64,000 bases of DNA, from the NCBI RefSeq assembly GCF_954871325.1, contig NC_088779.1:3908846-3972845 (forward strand), in the 5' to 3' direction. Of the stretch, positions 62,948 to 64,000 are shown one piece after another. The translations under genes and the position numbers were made by a program. The notes beneath the pieces are model-generated. The model did not search any database. It worked only from the letters and a program-made list of their open reading frames with translations, and was not told the DNA's origin. Positions within the stretch are counted from its first letter, which is position 1; each line of letters opens with the position of its first letter. The DNA is from Gordionus sp. m RMFG-2023 (taxonomy: Eukaryota; Nematomorpha; Gordioida; Chordodea; Parachordodidae).

Positions 62948-64000
62948 AGTCAGGCACTACTTAGATTTTTAGAAGATTACAGCATTGCACCTTCCTAAAC
63001 TTTCAATATTAGCTAGAAAGGTTCTATGCGTTCCACTACGAGCACACCATGCGAGAATGTATTTTCCATGGCTGGGCTCACTTTAAACTCTAAAAGATCA
63101 TCATTATGTCCTATAAATCTAAATAAAATAATATTTATACTTGATATTTATATAAAATCGTTAAATTATAGGTATGAACATTATAAAGCAAAAATTTTAT
63201 TTTAAAAGTGTTTCCAATGACTTTATAACTTTAATTTAAAATTTTAAGTTAGATAAATATTTGACGCCGCGGCGCCACTGATTTTTGTAACAGGGTCTAA
63301 ATCGATTCGCTCCCACCAGCCAATTGTTTTAAAAAAAGAAACGCCGCCGACGATAATGCTGTTGGGGCACAGGTCTATCTATTATTAAATCTTCTAATTT
63401 ATTATTATGTTTATTTTTTTAACATTAAATCTGCCTATTTTATTTGTTACTTAATTTTTCTTTTTGCACTTTTTAATTTATTCGAAACAGGTATTTGCTC
63501 AGTTGCTATTACTCTTGCTCATTTTCTATTCTAAACTTTATTTGCTATTAAATTGAGTCTTTTATTACTTTTTGACACTTTTTTGTACTTTTAGGTGATT
63601 ATTTTTTTTTTAATATTTTTTTTTGAAGCTTTATTTATTACACTTCTATTATCATAATATTTACATTATAAAATTTGAACATAGGTAAAATGACTACGAA
63701 ACAAGATATAACTGAGATGTGTCATTTAACTAGTGTGTCAAAATGTCATAATATCATCCTATTTTATATTTATTGCTCTATTCCCACGATATTTAAATTT
63801 ATCATTTTGGAAATATTATTTGCAATTATAGTTTTGTCAATACATAATGTCATTTAGTTTTGTATAATTATAACTAGGCTCAGTGAAAAAAAATCTAACT
63901 CTTTCAAAACCTCATCTTCTACACAAAACAATTTTTAACAATATTAAATAAGACTTCAGTTACCCAGCCAAGGACTTAGTACAATAAAAAAAAATTCTGC
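62948..64000. other. Right edge of the window
   Basis: A less AT-rich part (62948-63110 and 63260-63370, with ACGCCGCCGACG) gave no recognisable gene. 63390-63630 belongs to the segmental duplication. The open frame 63675-63857 is hydrophobic and AT-rich and is not called. Confidence 0.4.

Overview
The window is very AT-rich (long A and T runs, few long open frames) and reads as metazoan nuclear DNA. The evidence is a spliced TCERG1-like gene, spliced secreted genes with GT-AG introns, RTE-type LINE copies, many hAT elements and hAT-derived MITEs, tRNA-like SINE pieces and long AAAG microsatellites. No viral element was recognised. No species is named. The composition, short host introns (45-77 bp in the TCERG1 piece) and repeat content would fit an AT-rich invertebrate, possibly a parasite, but that is inference.

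Layout. 1-4815 is a decayed RTE-like LINE split by a hAT transposon (2517-4554) with a perfect 8-bp target duplication. 4887-5608 is a predicted small secreted-protein gene. 5.65-15.5 kb is mostly gene-poor sequence with a hAT relic, a MITE, a SINE relic, a microsatellite and two tandem repeats. 15.7-18.7 kb is a second, reverse-strand copy of the same LINE, carrying a MITE. 19.94-20.60 kb holds four exons for the C-terminal FF domains of a TCERG1-like transcription elongation regulator, with one apparent frame break.

The centrepiece is 22.05-34.91 kb. Read through splice sites, it gives one long gene for a secreted protein: a signal-peptide exon, then four fibronectin type III-like (FN3-like) domains, each split over two exons and separated by a conserved exon of about 30 nt. 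Every module boundary is phase 1, the modules are tandem duplicates, and the copied signal-peptide exons in modules 2 and 3 have decayed while the domain exons stay open. A further half-module is broken by a transposon. Two more copies with the full exon order (45.27-49.77 and 55.38-58.42 kb) are pseudogenes, lying in two tandem copies of a roughly 9-10 kb segment (about 44.1-53.97 and 54.53-63.63 kb).

Between and within these lie several hAT families recognised by 8-bp target duplications: two elements with transposase C-termini (37840-38932 and 39214-40347), a relative of the first hAT (61436-62586), short MITEs whose ends carry GGCCCGGCC-type sub-repeats, and a G-rich MITE (62702-62939). 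Exon models were made by eye from reading frame, phase and splice consensus and by comparing copies; no search or alignment program was run.
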